From an uncultured Alphaproteobacteria bacterium (GTDB lineage Bacteria; Pseudomonadota; Alphaproteobacteria; RF32; CAG-239), in assembly GCA_944392275.1 (NCBI GenBank), contig CALXWA010000001.1, forward strand, positions 254,737 to 318,736: a stretch of 64,000 nt of DNA. Direction: 5' to 3'. This document shows, in pieces, positions 34,906 through 42,868 of the stretch. The translations under genes were made by a program, and so were the position numbers. The notes beneath the pieces were generated by a model, which did not search any database, was not told where the DNA came from, and saw nothing but the letters and a program-made list of their open reading frames with translations. The first letter of the stretch is position 1. Each line of letters starts with the position of its first letter.

Positions 34906-36296
34906 TATTTTTGCCCTCCGACCGTAATTTCAGAAACGCGTATGGTTGGCTGCCCCACAGTAACCGGAATACTTCCGGAAATAGAACCACACATGCCACA
35001 CGCCAAATCCAAGTTATTTCCAACCATATCAATCTTCATTAAAATATCAGCACAATTACCTATTAACTTAGCCCCTCTAACAGGCTGTTTTATCTTGCCT
35101 TTTTCGATTATATATCCCTCATCAACCGAGAAATTAAAATCACCCGTAGCCGTATTAACGGACCCACCGGACATTGTCTTGGCAAACAACCCCTGCTCTG
35201 TTGAAGCAATAATTTCATCAAAACTTGACTTTCCGGGTTCAATAAAAGTATTACTCATTCTTGAGGTCGGAATAAACTTATAGTTTTGACGACGACCAGT
35301 TCCGTTTGCTCGCCTATTCATTCTTCTGGAGCCAAATTTATCTATCATGTAAGAGTTTAATATACCATTCTTAATTAATTGTTTTCGCTCTGTTTTATTT
35401 CCTTCATCATCAATATTTGCAGACCCCCAGGCATTGGGAATTGTTCCATCATCAACGGCCGAAACAATATCGCTTGCAATCTTTTTTCCCTGCATATTAT
35501 TAAAAACAGAAGCTCCTTTAGCAACTGCTGTCGCTTCCAAAGCATGACCGCATGCCTCATGAAAAATAACACCGCCAAAACCATTGTGAATCACAACAGG
35601 CATTTTTCCGGAAGGGCAATCAATAGAATCAAGTTTTATCAAAGCCTTAGATGCATTTTCTTGAGCAAATTTCTCGATATCCAAAGCATCATAAAGCTCA
35701 AATCCTTTTAACCCTCCCAAAGAATGTGTAGCACTTTCACTTCGGGTCCCTCGTTGGGCTATGGTATTGGCAAACAGACGTGTCCGACACTGAGTATCTT
35801 CCACCCATACTCCGTCAGAATTTGCCACCAAAATCTGCCGTTTTTTATCCATATACCGAATATCAACACGATAAATCAAAGGATTAATATCATAAGTTGC
35901 GGCAGAAACTTGTTTCAAAAGATCTATTTTATCTTCTTTTTTTACTTGTTCCGGAAACCTTAAAACACGATGCAAATTTTCCAAATCTACATTTGTTAAG
36001 TTTACAACATTAATCAATTGTTTTTCATTGTTATTTTTTATAGCAGATGCAGCACAACGAGCGGTTTTTAATAAATTGTCCCGATCAATAATATTGGTAT
36101 AGGCATAGGTTTGAAACAATCCCTTAAAGATTCTGATACCGACACCATAAACGATACCTTCGTCAATTTCTTGAATTTTTCCGGCACCACATTTAATTGC
36201 CAAAGAGTTTGAATTTTCAACAAAAACTTCAGCAAAATCACCTCCGGTTTCTAACGCGGCACTCAAGACATCCTGAACAAGATTTTTATCTAACAC
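34905..36296 (-). CDS. tldD: metalloprotease TldD
   Basis: A 463-aa catalytic subunit of the TldD-TldE protease. The zinc site HEACGHALEA (HExxxH form) is intact at about residue 240, and GDFNFSVDEGYIIEKGKI and CGMCGS at the C-terminus match the family. The start is a GTG at 36296 with GGGAG about seven bases upstream. It begins 10 bases after the zeta-type kinase gene ends, so it shares that transcript. Confidence 0.94.
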   Translation of the reverse strand: MLDKNLVQDVLSAALETGGDFAEVFVENSNSLAIKCGAGKIQEIDEGIVYGVGIRIFKGLFQTYAYTNIIDRDNLLKTARCAASAIKNNNEKQLINVVNLTNVDLENLHRVLRFPEQVKKEDKIDLLKQVSAATYDINPLIYRVDIRYMDKKRQILVANSDGVWVEDTQCRTRLFANTIAQRGTRSESATHSLGGLKGFELYDALDIEKFAQENASKALIKLDSIDCPSGKMPVVIHNGFGGVIFHEACGHALEATAVAKGASVFNNMQGKKIASDIVSAVDDGTIPNAWGSANIDDEGNKTERKQLIKNGILNSYMIDKFGSRRMNRRANGTGRRQNYKFIPTSRMSNTFIEPGKSSFDEIIASTEQGLFAKTMSGGSVNTATGDFNFSVDEGYIIEKGKIKQPVRGAKLIGNCADILMKIDMVGNNLDLACGMCGSISGSIPVTVGQPTIRVSEITVGGQK

Positions 36297-36306
36297 ATCA
36301 GACTCC

Positions 36307-37224
36307 CTAAGATTTGTTCATTTTAGATTGTTGATATTTTTGAAAAAGCGGCGAAAACACAATTCCCGTATTCTTTTTGAAGTTTTCATATATCATATTG
36401 ACAACCTTATATTCATTTGCCGGGGCTTTACGATTGTTCATATATTCCAAAATATTTTCCCATTTAGACATCACATCGGCCATATCTCTGAAGTTAAGAG
36501 AACTATTGCGAGAACGAACAATCGCATTACGAATAGCTAAAGAACCACCGTCATTTTTGTCACTATCATAAAAACATTCAAAACGACGATTATAAACACT
36601 TACCTTATCGGCAATACCATGTTCATACATATTTGCAACAATATCCGGCATTAAATTATAAGCCTTATTATGCACCTCATAGGTCGGAGCAAAGCCGTAA
36701 CCCGAAATTTTCTTTTGTTCTTCATAACGCATAAACATTCCGGCCTCACTGACATGGTGATGCACTCCTAATGCCACACATTCAATTCGATAACCGGCAT
36801 TTTTAACTTTCATCAATGTTCCCATCTTATAATCCAACGGATTGGTTAAAATACTCTCAACCAAAATATGCAACCGATGAGAAATGGCATAATCTACAAG
36901 TTTTTCCCGAGCGATACCGGAATCTTTTTTGGTCATAAAAGGATACTGAGCCTCATTTTCTGCCAAAACTTTTCCGGCATAGGGCAACAACGCCCGCAAA
37001 TCATCCGCCCCGAAACGAACCGGTTCTTCACGTAAAAATTTTTTAGCATATTCCATTGAGGAATAACTCTTCCCGGCTCCGGGTTGTCCCGTCAACAAAA
37101 CAAATGTAGGCTGATCAACCGAAACTTTTCCAAAAGCAAACATCGGTAAAATAACTTCTTTCATCCACTTATCGTGTTCATCTTGCGTAAGGACATATTT
37201 ATCCAATAAATTCTCATTATTCAT
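36307..37224 (-). CDS. zeta-toxin-type P-loop kinase
   Basis: A 305-aa protein with Walker A GQPGAGKS (about residues 46-53), then RFGADDLRALLP and a VESILTNP segment in the place where zeta toxins bind UDP-N-acetylglucosamine and the antitoxin. Zeta toxins phosphorylate UDP-GlcNAc and block wall synthesis; related proteins act on other substrates. GGAG lies about nine bases before the start, and the gene overlaps the 84-aa gene upstream by eight bases, the usual antitoxin-toxin spacing. The toxin role is inference. Confidence 0.75.
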   Translation of the reverse strand: MNNENLLDKYVLTQDEHDKWMKEVILPMFAFGKVSVDQPTFVLLTGQPGAGKSYSSMEYAKKFLREEPVRFGADDLRALLPYAGKVLAENEAQYPFMTKKDSGIAREKLVDYAISHRLHILVESILTNPLDYKMGTLMKVKNAGYRIECVALGVHHHVSEAGMFMRYEEQKKISGYGFAPTYEVHNKAYNLMPDIVANMYEHGIADKVSVYNRRFECFYDSDKNDGGSLAIRNAIVRSRNSSLNFRDMADVMSKWENILEYMNNRKAPANEYKVVNMIYENFKKNTGIVFSPLFQKYQQSKMNKS

Positions 37225-37471
37225 CTTTATATTTCTCCGTTATTTTACGTAATAAAGGCCCATAATAACTTCTTGCTTTATTGATAATTTGTTCTTTATC
37301 GGTTTGCTGTAAATCCTTTCGCAAAATATTCATTTGTTTTTTACAAAAAGCTTTTTCTTCTTCACTTGTATTGTCAGAAAGTAAAGCTTTTGAAAATTCT
37401 CGATACAAACAAAGAATGATAAAATTAGCCGTTTCTAAAGAAGTTATTTTATCTTGAACTTTATTACTCAT
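37217..37471 (-). CDS. small helical protein, candidate antitoxin of the zeta-type kinase
   Basis: An 84-aa, highly charged, predicted all-helical protein (ETANFIILCLYREFSKALL, EEEKAFCKKQMNILRKDL, SYYGPLLRKITEKY). Size, position directly upstream and the eight-base overlap match epsilon-type antitoxins, whose helices cap the kinase ATP site. No sequence family is recognised, so the role rests on context. It follows the histidine phosphatase by six bases. Confidence 0.6.
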   Translation of the reverse strand: MSNKVQDKITSLETANFIILCLYREFSKALLSDNTSEEEKAFCKKQMNILRKDLQQTDKEQIINKARSYYGPLLRKITEKYKDE

Positions 37472-37477
37472 AAATTC

Positions 37478-38065
37478 TCAACCTATAAAATCTACAATTT
37501 TCCAATTTTTGCCATCATGACACAAATGAAGAATAGCCCCATTGGTAACCTTTTGATTCTCCATTCCCAAAGTAAGTAAGATTTGATCCAGCATAATTCC
37601 ATGGGAAGAGACAGCAAAAACATCGTACTTATTTTCAGCAATATAATTATTTAAGCCCTCAAAAACACGCTCTCTTACCTGTTTTTTAGTTTCTCCGCCT
37701 CTAAAACACAGATTTTCGTATTTTTTATCAGAACTTCTCCATTGTTGATATTTTTCTCCATATTTTTTCTGAATATCGGTGTAATGCATTCCCTCAATTT
37801 CACCAACATCAACCTCAATAAAATGCTCATCATAAATAATTGGAACCTGCAACGCCAGATTAGCAAGTTCGGCTGTTTGTTTTGCCCGCGTTAGCGGAGA
37901 ACATAAAATCACCTGGATTTTTTTGTTTTTCAGCTTTTCTCCCACAAGCCGAGCTTGTTCTTTTCCCAAATCCGTCAACACGGAATCATTGGTCCTTCCC
38001 TGAGTACGTCCGGCTAAATTATAAGAACTTTGTCCGTGCCTGAAAATATAAAAATCTTTTATCAT
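37478..38065 (-). CDS. histidine phosphatase (phosphoglycerate mutase-like)
   Basis: A 195-aa enzyme with the RHGQSSYN catalytic motif near the N-terminus (RHG at about residues 8-10) and the second catalytic His in VSSHGIMLDQ. The start at 38065 makes a classic ATGA overlap with the MazG gene stop and has GGAAAAAG upstream; the frame is open further upstream inside mazG. Substrates of such small phosphatases vary from sugar phosphates to alpha-ribazole phosphate, and nothing here decides. Confidence 0.85.
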   Translation of the reverse strand: MIKDFYIFRHGQSSYNLAGRTQGRTNDSVLTDLGKEQARLVGEKLKNKKIQVILCSPLTRAKQTAELANLALQVPIIYDEHFIEVDVGEIEGMHYTDIQKKYGEKYQQWRSSDKKYENLCFRGGETKKQVRERVFEGLNNYIAENKYDVFAVSSHGIMLDQILLTLGMENQKVTNGAILHLCHDGKNWKIVDFIG

Positions 38066-38403
38066 AACTTTTTCCATGTCCTTTGCATGTTGATAGCCTC
38101 CTTTTCGCGGAATGCTTCTTCCAAAGATATACCGTGCATATTTGCTAAAGAGCAAAGATAAATAAGAACATCCGCCAGCTCTAGTTTAACACTTCCCGCA
38201 ACAGAACCGCTGCCGATAGATCCCTTGGACATATTTTTACGTATGGCAGAGATTAACTCTCCGCACTCTTCGGCAAAAAGCAGACATTCATAAACTTTGT
38301 CGGTAGTATTAAAACCTCGAGCGATTTTCATTTGCTTAACATAGCCTTGCAAATCCTCTAAGGTCGGATTTTCTTTTAAATAAAGGTCTTGTTTATTTTC
38401 CAT
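38062..38403 (-). CDS. MazG-like nucleotide pyrophosphohydrolase
   Basis: A 113-aa all-alpha NTP-PPase domain. The metal-binding E-E-x-x-E pattern is in LLFAEECGELISAIRKN and the partner E-x-x-D in LELADVLIYLCSL. Single-domain MazG-like enzymes clean up non-canonical nucleoside triphosphates. It overlaps the hydrolase upstream by 11 bases and the phosphatase downstream by four. Confidence 0.82.
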   Translation of the reverse strand: MENKQDLYLKENPTLEDLQGYVKQMKIARGFNTTDKVYECLLFAEECGELISAIRKNMSKGSIGSGSVAGSVKLELADVLIYLCSLANMHGISLEEAFREKEAINMQRTWKKL

Positions 38404-39328
38404 AACTCAAAAACTCACGAAACTCCTTATCAATGACCTTGTATAGAAGTTTACTGACATGTCCCTTATCCGGAACAATGACTAATTTTGAGTTTTTCAT
38501 TTTTCGAGAGAGCTTGTAAGCATTAAGCAAAGGACAACACATATCCAATCGATTATGGACAATAACCGTCGGAATATCTTCAATTTTTCCGATATTATCC
38601 ATAATTTCATTGTCCCGCAAAAAGAACTTATTGTGCGTATAATTAAGGTAAATTCGAGTAGATGTTACCTCTTTTTCATCAAGAACGCTTTCCTGGAACT
38701 CAGGCTCCAAACTACCCAAAATTCTTTCATATCCACCATAATAAGTCACGGCTTTTGTTTGTGCCTCAATATTGTCTGAATTAATCATTTGGCAATAACA
38801 ATCCGTCAAATCAATCGGATAAGAAGCTTCTTTACACATTTTATCCTTCATATCCGGATAAAACCACGTGCTTCCCTCTTCCATCCAATGCTGATTAAAA
38901 GAATCTGCCAAAAAAACCTGAGAAAGCAAAAGTTTTTCCACCTTTTCCGGGTATTTTTCGGCAAACAACAAAGCAACGCTTGCTCCCCAAGAACCGCCGC
39001 GTAAAATGACTTTTTCCTTAATGTTTAAAACATCAAGCAACCGAGCCATATCTTCAAGGATATCGGCCGTTGTATTATGTTGCATTTCTCCGGCAGGAAG
39101 GGAATTTCCGCATCCTCGTTGATCCATCATAATAACCCTAAACTTTTTAAGATCAAAAGCTTGAGCATGTTTGGGTTTGCAACTTCCGCCCGGCCCTCCG
39201 TGTGTCAGAACAATCGGCTTTCCTTTCGGATTACCAAATTCCATAAAAAACACTTGGTGTCCGTCTTGTGGCGGAAGATAATCAACATGATAAGGTTTTG
39301 GCTCAAAAAGCTTAGAAAAAAAACTCAA
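38393..39328 (-). CDS. alpha/beta hydrolase, proline iminopeptidase-like
   Basis: A 311-aa hydrolase of the S33 type. It shows HGGPGG (oxyanion hole), DQRGCGNS, the nucleophile elbow GGSWGAS and late Asp and His (HNRLDMCCP, DKGHVSK). These match proline iminopeptidases, which release N-terminal proline. The start is inferred as the TTG at 39328, which follows GAGG at good spacing and gives the family-typical SKLFEPKPY N-terminus; the frame extends to an ATG at 39385. It is the first gene of the seven-gene minus-strand run down to pmbA. Confidence 0.82.
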   Translation of the reverse strand: MSFFSKLFEPKPYHVDYLPPQDGHQVFFMEFGNPKGKPIVLTHGGPGGSCKPKHAQAFDLKKFRVIMMDQRGCGNSLPAGEMQHNTTADILEDMARLLDVLNIKEKVILRGGSWGASVALLFAEKYPEKVEKLLLSQVFLADSFNQHWMEEGSTWFYPDMKDKMCKEASYPIDLTDCYCQMINSDNIEAQTKAVTYYGGYERILGSLEPEFQESVLDEKEVTSTRIYLNYTHNKFFLRDNEIMDNIGKIEDIPTVIVHNRLDMCCPLLNAYKLSRKMKNSKLVIVPDKGHVSKLLYKVIDKEFREFLSYGK

Positions 39329-39463
39329 AACAACCTCATAACAAGATTTGTTAAAATTAATGCACTCAGTGTATCCAAAACACATTTTTTTTCAATAAGA
39401 ATCATCAAATACTAACTGGATTTTAAACTTTTAGAGCCTAAATTAAGATAAAGGAGAAAAGTT

Positions 39464-40372
39464 ATGGCAATAAACATCGGTCTGGATATCGGCGGCACCA
39501 AAATTGAAATTATCGCTCTAGATTCAAAATCCGGCAAAGAACTTTACCGGCAAAGAGTAAATACTCCGGATAATTACCCCGACTTTTTATCGGCCGTTAC
39601 GCGTTTGGTAACGGAAGCCGAAACGGCACTACAATCAACGGGAAGCGTTGGTATCAGCATTCCCGGGATTGTTAATTTTGATAAAACTTTTAGCAAGGCT
39701 CCGGCCAATCTTCCGTTTTTGCGACTTGATTTTGCCCAAGAGGTCGAAAAAATCCTCAATCGTGAAATTCGTATGGAAAATGATGCTCGCTGTTTTGCTC
39801 TTTCTGAAGCTATTGACGGAGCGGCCAAAGGCTATGAAACCGCCTATTGCATCATTATCGGCACAGGGGTCGGAGGATCTTTGGTCGTTAACCGCAAAAT
39901 TATCCGTGGAGCCAACAACATTGCCGGCGAATGGGGACATCTTCCCTTGCCGTTTGCTACAGAATCAGAACTTTCCGTTCAATGTGGTTGTGGCCGCATG
40001 GGATGCATTGAGACACAGGTTTCGGGAAAATACCTTTTAAAACAATATAACGATTGTACGGACAAGCCAGCTCCTTCTGTTGGGGCAATTAACCAACTGG
40101 CCGACAAAGGCGATAGATTAGCCCAAAGTGTAATGAATAATTTTTACCAACACCTAGCCGCGGCTTTATTAAATATTGTTGTGATTGTTGATCCGGATGT
40201 TATCGTTGTCGGCGGTGGTTGCTCGCGTGTTGAAGGAATATATACGAAAGTCCCCGCCCTCATTGAAAATTTATGGAAACGAGGCAAAATGAACCTCAAT
40301 ATCAAAAAAGCCATGCATGGGGACAGCTCCGGTGTACGGGGTGCCGCCTGGCTCTGGAAGGAAAAACTCTAA
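39464..40372 (+). CDS. ROK-family sugar kinase (fructokinase/N-acetylglucosamine kinase type)
   Basis: A 302-aa kinase with the ATP-phosphate motif DIGGTKIE at the N-terminus (residues 8-15), catalytic Asp in NDARCFA, GTGVGGS, and the ROK zinc site GEWGH plus CGCGRMGCIE. ROK kinases phosphorylate hexoses or N-acetyl-amino sugars at O-6; the exact sugar is unclear. AAGGAG precedes the start. Its stop is immediately followed by the sirtuin start. Confidence 0.87.
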   Translation: MAINIGLDIGGTKIEIIALDSKSGKELYRQRVNTPDNYPDFLSAVTRLVTEAETALQSTGSVGISIPGIVNFDKTFSKAPANLPFLRLDFAQEVEKILNREIRMENDARCFALSEAIDGAAKGYETAYCIIIGTGVGGSLVVNRKIIRGANNIAGEWGHLPLPFATESELSVQCGCGRMGCIETQVSGKYLLKQYNDCTDKPAPSVGAINQLADKGDRLAQSVMNNFYQHLAAALLNIVVIVDPDVIVVGGGCSRVEGIYTKVPALIENLWKRGKMNLNIKKAMHGDSSGVRGAAWLWKEKL

Positions 40373-41089
40373 ATGAAAAAATATTCTCGTATTCTGATTC
40401 TAACCGGAGCCGGAATTTCCGCAGAATCAGGCTTGGCTACCTTTCGCAGCTCCAATGGATTGTGGAACAATCACAAGGTTGAAGATGTCGCCTCGGTAGA
40501 AGGCTTTCAACGCAATCCGGACTATGTCCACGATTTTTACAATAATCTGAAAACAGAAATTCAACAAGCAAAGCCTAATGCCGCACATTTGGCTATAACC
40601 CGGTTGCAACAAGAATATCCGGCTCATGTTGATGTTGTCACACAAAATGTGGATACCTTACACGAAAAAGCCAAAAATCAAAATATCTATCATATCCACG
40701 GCCAGATTAATCAAGCGGTTTGCTTAAATTGCGGTCACATACTGGAAACCTGGGGAGATGTTGACACACAAACGATTTGTCCTCAATGCAATGTGATGGG
40801 TATGATGAAACCAAACATTGTCTTTTTTGGCGAAAACCTTCTTTGTATGGACTCTGTTGAAGAGGCTCTTCGTCATTGCGACCTGTTTATTTCAATTGGA
40901 ACATCCGGCGTGGTTTATCCGGCAGCCGGTTTTGTTCAAACAGCAAAATATTATGGGGCCGATACAATAGAATTTACACTGGATACAACGGCCAACAACT
41001 ACCTTTTTGACCAACACGTCTATGGAAAAGCCGGAGAAACATTTCCACTTTGGGTTGATGGTTTAATCCAAGAAGCAAAAAAAGGATGA
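40373..41089 (+). CDS. cobB: NAD-dependent protein deacylase, sirtuin
   Basis: A 238-aa Sir2 protein with the NAD motif GAGISAESGLATFR (about residues 12-25), QNVDTLH, catalytic His in HGQ, and a zinc module with two Cys pairs (CLNCG and CPQCN). It removes acetyl or acyl groups from lysines. The distance between the Cys pairs and the overall length fit bacterial CobB-type enzymes. It begins one base after the ROK kinase stop. Confidence 0.9.
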   Translation: MKKYSRILILTGAGISAESGLATFRSSNGLWNNHKVEDVASVEGFQRNPDYVHDFYNNLKTEIQQAKPNAAHLAITRLQQEYPAHVDVVTQNVDTLHEKAKNQNIYHIHGQINQAVCLNCGHILETWGDVDTQTICPQCNVMGMMKPNIVFFGENLLCMDSVEEALRHCDLFISIGTSGVVYPAAGFVQTAKYYGADTIEFTLDTTANNYLFDQHVYGKAGETFPLWVDGLIQEAKKG

Positions 41090-41146
41090 CATTTATACTT
41101 TTTTCATGTATATTATTGCGGGCACAGTAAAAAAGGATAAATATAC

Positions 41147-41788
41147 GTGAAAAAAATAATCTCAGTATCCGAAGCCGGAAAACTCATACCAAACAACGCC
41201 TCTGTTATGATTGGCGGTTTTTTGGGATGCGGCAGTCCGGATCGCATTATCGATGCAATTGTTAACAATAAAACATCTGGGTTAACCATTATTGCCAATG
41301 ACACCTCCACTCCGGAAAAAGATCGCGGACGTTTAATCGTCAACAAACAAGTAGCAAAAGCAATCGTCGGACACATTGGAACCAATCCGGAAACCGGAAG
41401 ACAAATGAATGCCGGAGAACTGGAGGTTGAGCTTGTCCCTCTTGGTACTTTGGTAGAAAGAATTCGCTCAGCCGGAGCAGGACTTGGTGGTGTTTTAACA
41501 CCGACCGGTGTCGGGACTCTGGTTTCAGAAGGCAAACAAACCTTAGAGATAGATGGAAAAACCTACCTTTTAGAAAAGCCCCTAAAAGCCGATTTTGCAC
41601 TAATCTATGGTTCCAAAGTCGACAAATTTGGCAATATTTTTATTCATGGAACGGCCCGCAATTTTAACCAAGTTATGGCAACAGCAGCAAACACCGTCAT
41701 TGTCGAGGCTGAAGAATTGGTGGACACTCCTCTCAACCCTGATGAAATTACCATTCCCGGCATTTTTGTAGACTACATTGCAGTATAG
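41147..41788 (+). CDS. atoD: 3-oxoacid/acetate CoA-transferase, alpha subunit
   Basis: A 213-aa subunit starting at a GTG with AAGGAT upstream. Family features are GGFLGCGSPDRIIDAI near the N-terminus (glycine-rich CoA loop), GTLVERIRSAGAGLGG, TPTGVGT and the conserved ALIYGSKVDKFGN. With the beta subunit it moves CoA between short-chain acyl-CoAs and acids (acetoacetate, acetate, butyrate). This fits fermentation, although the preferred acid is not visible. Confidence 0.88.
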   Translation: MKKIISVSEAGKLIPNNASVMIGGFLGCGSPDRIIDAIVNNKTSGLTIIANDTSTPEKDRGRLIVNKQVAKAIVGHIGTNPETGRQMNAGELEVELVPLGTLVERIRSAGAGLGGVLTPTGVGTLVSEGKQTLEIDGKTYLLEKPLKADFALIYGSKVDKFGNIFIHGTARNFNQVMATAANTVIVEAEELVDTPLNPDEITIPGIFVDYIAV

Positions 41789-41801
41789 GAAAGAACAAAT
41801 C

Positions 41802-42473
41802 ATGATCCAATTATCAAAAGAACAAATCCGTGAGACCATAGCCCGTCGTGCCGCCCAAGAATTCCATGAAGGCGACGTTGTAACCTTGGGTATTGGATTA
41901 CCGACAGAGGTCGCCAACTATGTTTCCCCCTCACTTAATGTTCTCTTCCATTCAGAAAACGGCTTACTAGGTGTTGGCCCCAAAGCAACTTTCCAAACCT
42001 TAGACAAAGCCGTTACCAATGCCGGCGGTGTTCATGTAGAAACACAAGAAGGGGCTGCATTTTTTGATTCTGAACTAGCTTTTTCCATGATGCGTGGAGG
42101 CCATGTTGATGCAACCGTTCTCGGAGCCCTACAAGTAGACAGTGAAGGTAACTTAGCCAATTGGTTGGTTCCCAATGTTTTTACTCCCGGCATGGGTGGA
42201 GCCATGGATTTAGTTGTCGGAGCTAAAAAAGTTATTGTCGTCATGGAGCATACCGCCAAAGGCCAACCCAAAATCTTGCAAAAATGCACACTTCCGCTCA
42301 CCGCTGCCAAAGAAGTAAATTTGATAATCACGGAACGCTGTGTAATTGAGGTAACTCCTCAAGGCTTGCTTTTAAAAGAAATTAATCCGCTTTTTTCTTT
42401 AGAGGATATTCTTGCCGATACACAAGCCGACTTAATTATTCCAGAAGATCTTTGTTCAGCCATCGGAGCCTAA
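41802..42473 (+). CDS. atoA: 3-oxoacid/acetate CoA-transferase, beta subunit
   Basis: A 223-aa subunit carrying the catalytic glutamate in SENGLLGVG (residues about 48-56), which forms the glutamyl-CoA thioester, and GGHVDATVLGALQVD. The ATG at 41802 is preferred because AGGAAAG precedes it; an in-frame TTG at 41778 overlaps the alpha gene. Its last 18 bases overlap the convergent 136-aa gene, so there is no room for a terminator. Confidence 0.89.
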   Translation: MIQLSKEQIRETIARRAAQEFHEGDVVTLGIGLPTEVANYVSPSLNVLFHSENGLLGVGPKATFQTLDKAVTNAGGVHVETQEGAAFFDSELAFSMMRGGHVDATVLGALQVDSEGNLANWLVPNVFTPGMGGAMDLVVGAKKVIVVMEHTAKGQPKILQKCTLPLTAAKEVNLIITERCVIEVTPQGLLLKEINPLFSLEDILADTQADLIIPEDLCSAIGA

Positions 42474-42866
42474 AGAACATCGCTTGAGATAGTTCTGTAT
42501 CATTTGGACCATTTCAGGATATTCTGAATAACAAAATTGATTTCCGATTTTGCAAAAGATTGCTGCTTGGTCCAAAATGATGGCTCTTTGGTATTTTTTC
42601 ATTGTTCCGCAATACAAATATTCTATTTGCGGATTTTGTGCCTTTTCTCGCAAATACTTTTCAAAGCATCCAAAATAAAAACGACGTACGACAATACCTT
42701 TATCAATCAAATTTTTCACAGCTGCAAAATATTTTTCATCCGGTTGCACAGAAGAAGTATCCTCTTCTCCTTGCACTACCGCCAAAGAAAAACGCACTTT
42801 GGAAAGAGCTTTCACAACTCGCACCAAAACTTCTTTTTCCTCTAAGGGAATATAAAGTTTTGTCAT
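42456..42866 (-). CDS. hypothetical protein, 136 aa, paired with the gene upstream
   Basis: Not recognised. The ATG at 42866 has a strong AGGAGAGG ribosome site. The protein has no signal or membrane helix. It alternates helices and strands, with cysteines in FYFGCFEKYL, LYCGTMKK and FCYSEY, and a segment (RAIILDQAAIFCKIGNQFCY) that resembles the Asp-plus-strand part of a phospholipase-D-like or TrmB C-terminal fold. It begins two bases after the 537-aa gene ends, so the two work as a pair. Confidence 0.6.
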   Translation of the reverse strand: MTKLYIPLEEKEVLVRVVKALSKVRFSLAVVQGEEDTSSVQPDEKYFAAVKNLIDKGIVVRRFYFGCFEKYLREKAQNPQIEYLYCGTMKKYQRAIILDQAAIFCKIGNQFCYSEYPEMVQMIQNYLKRCSLGSDG

Positions 42867-42868
42867 AG

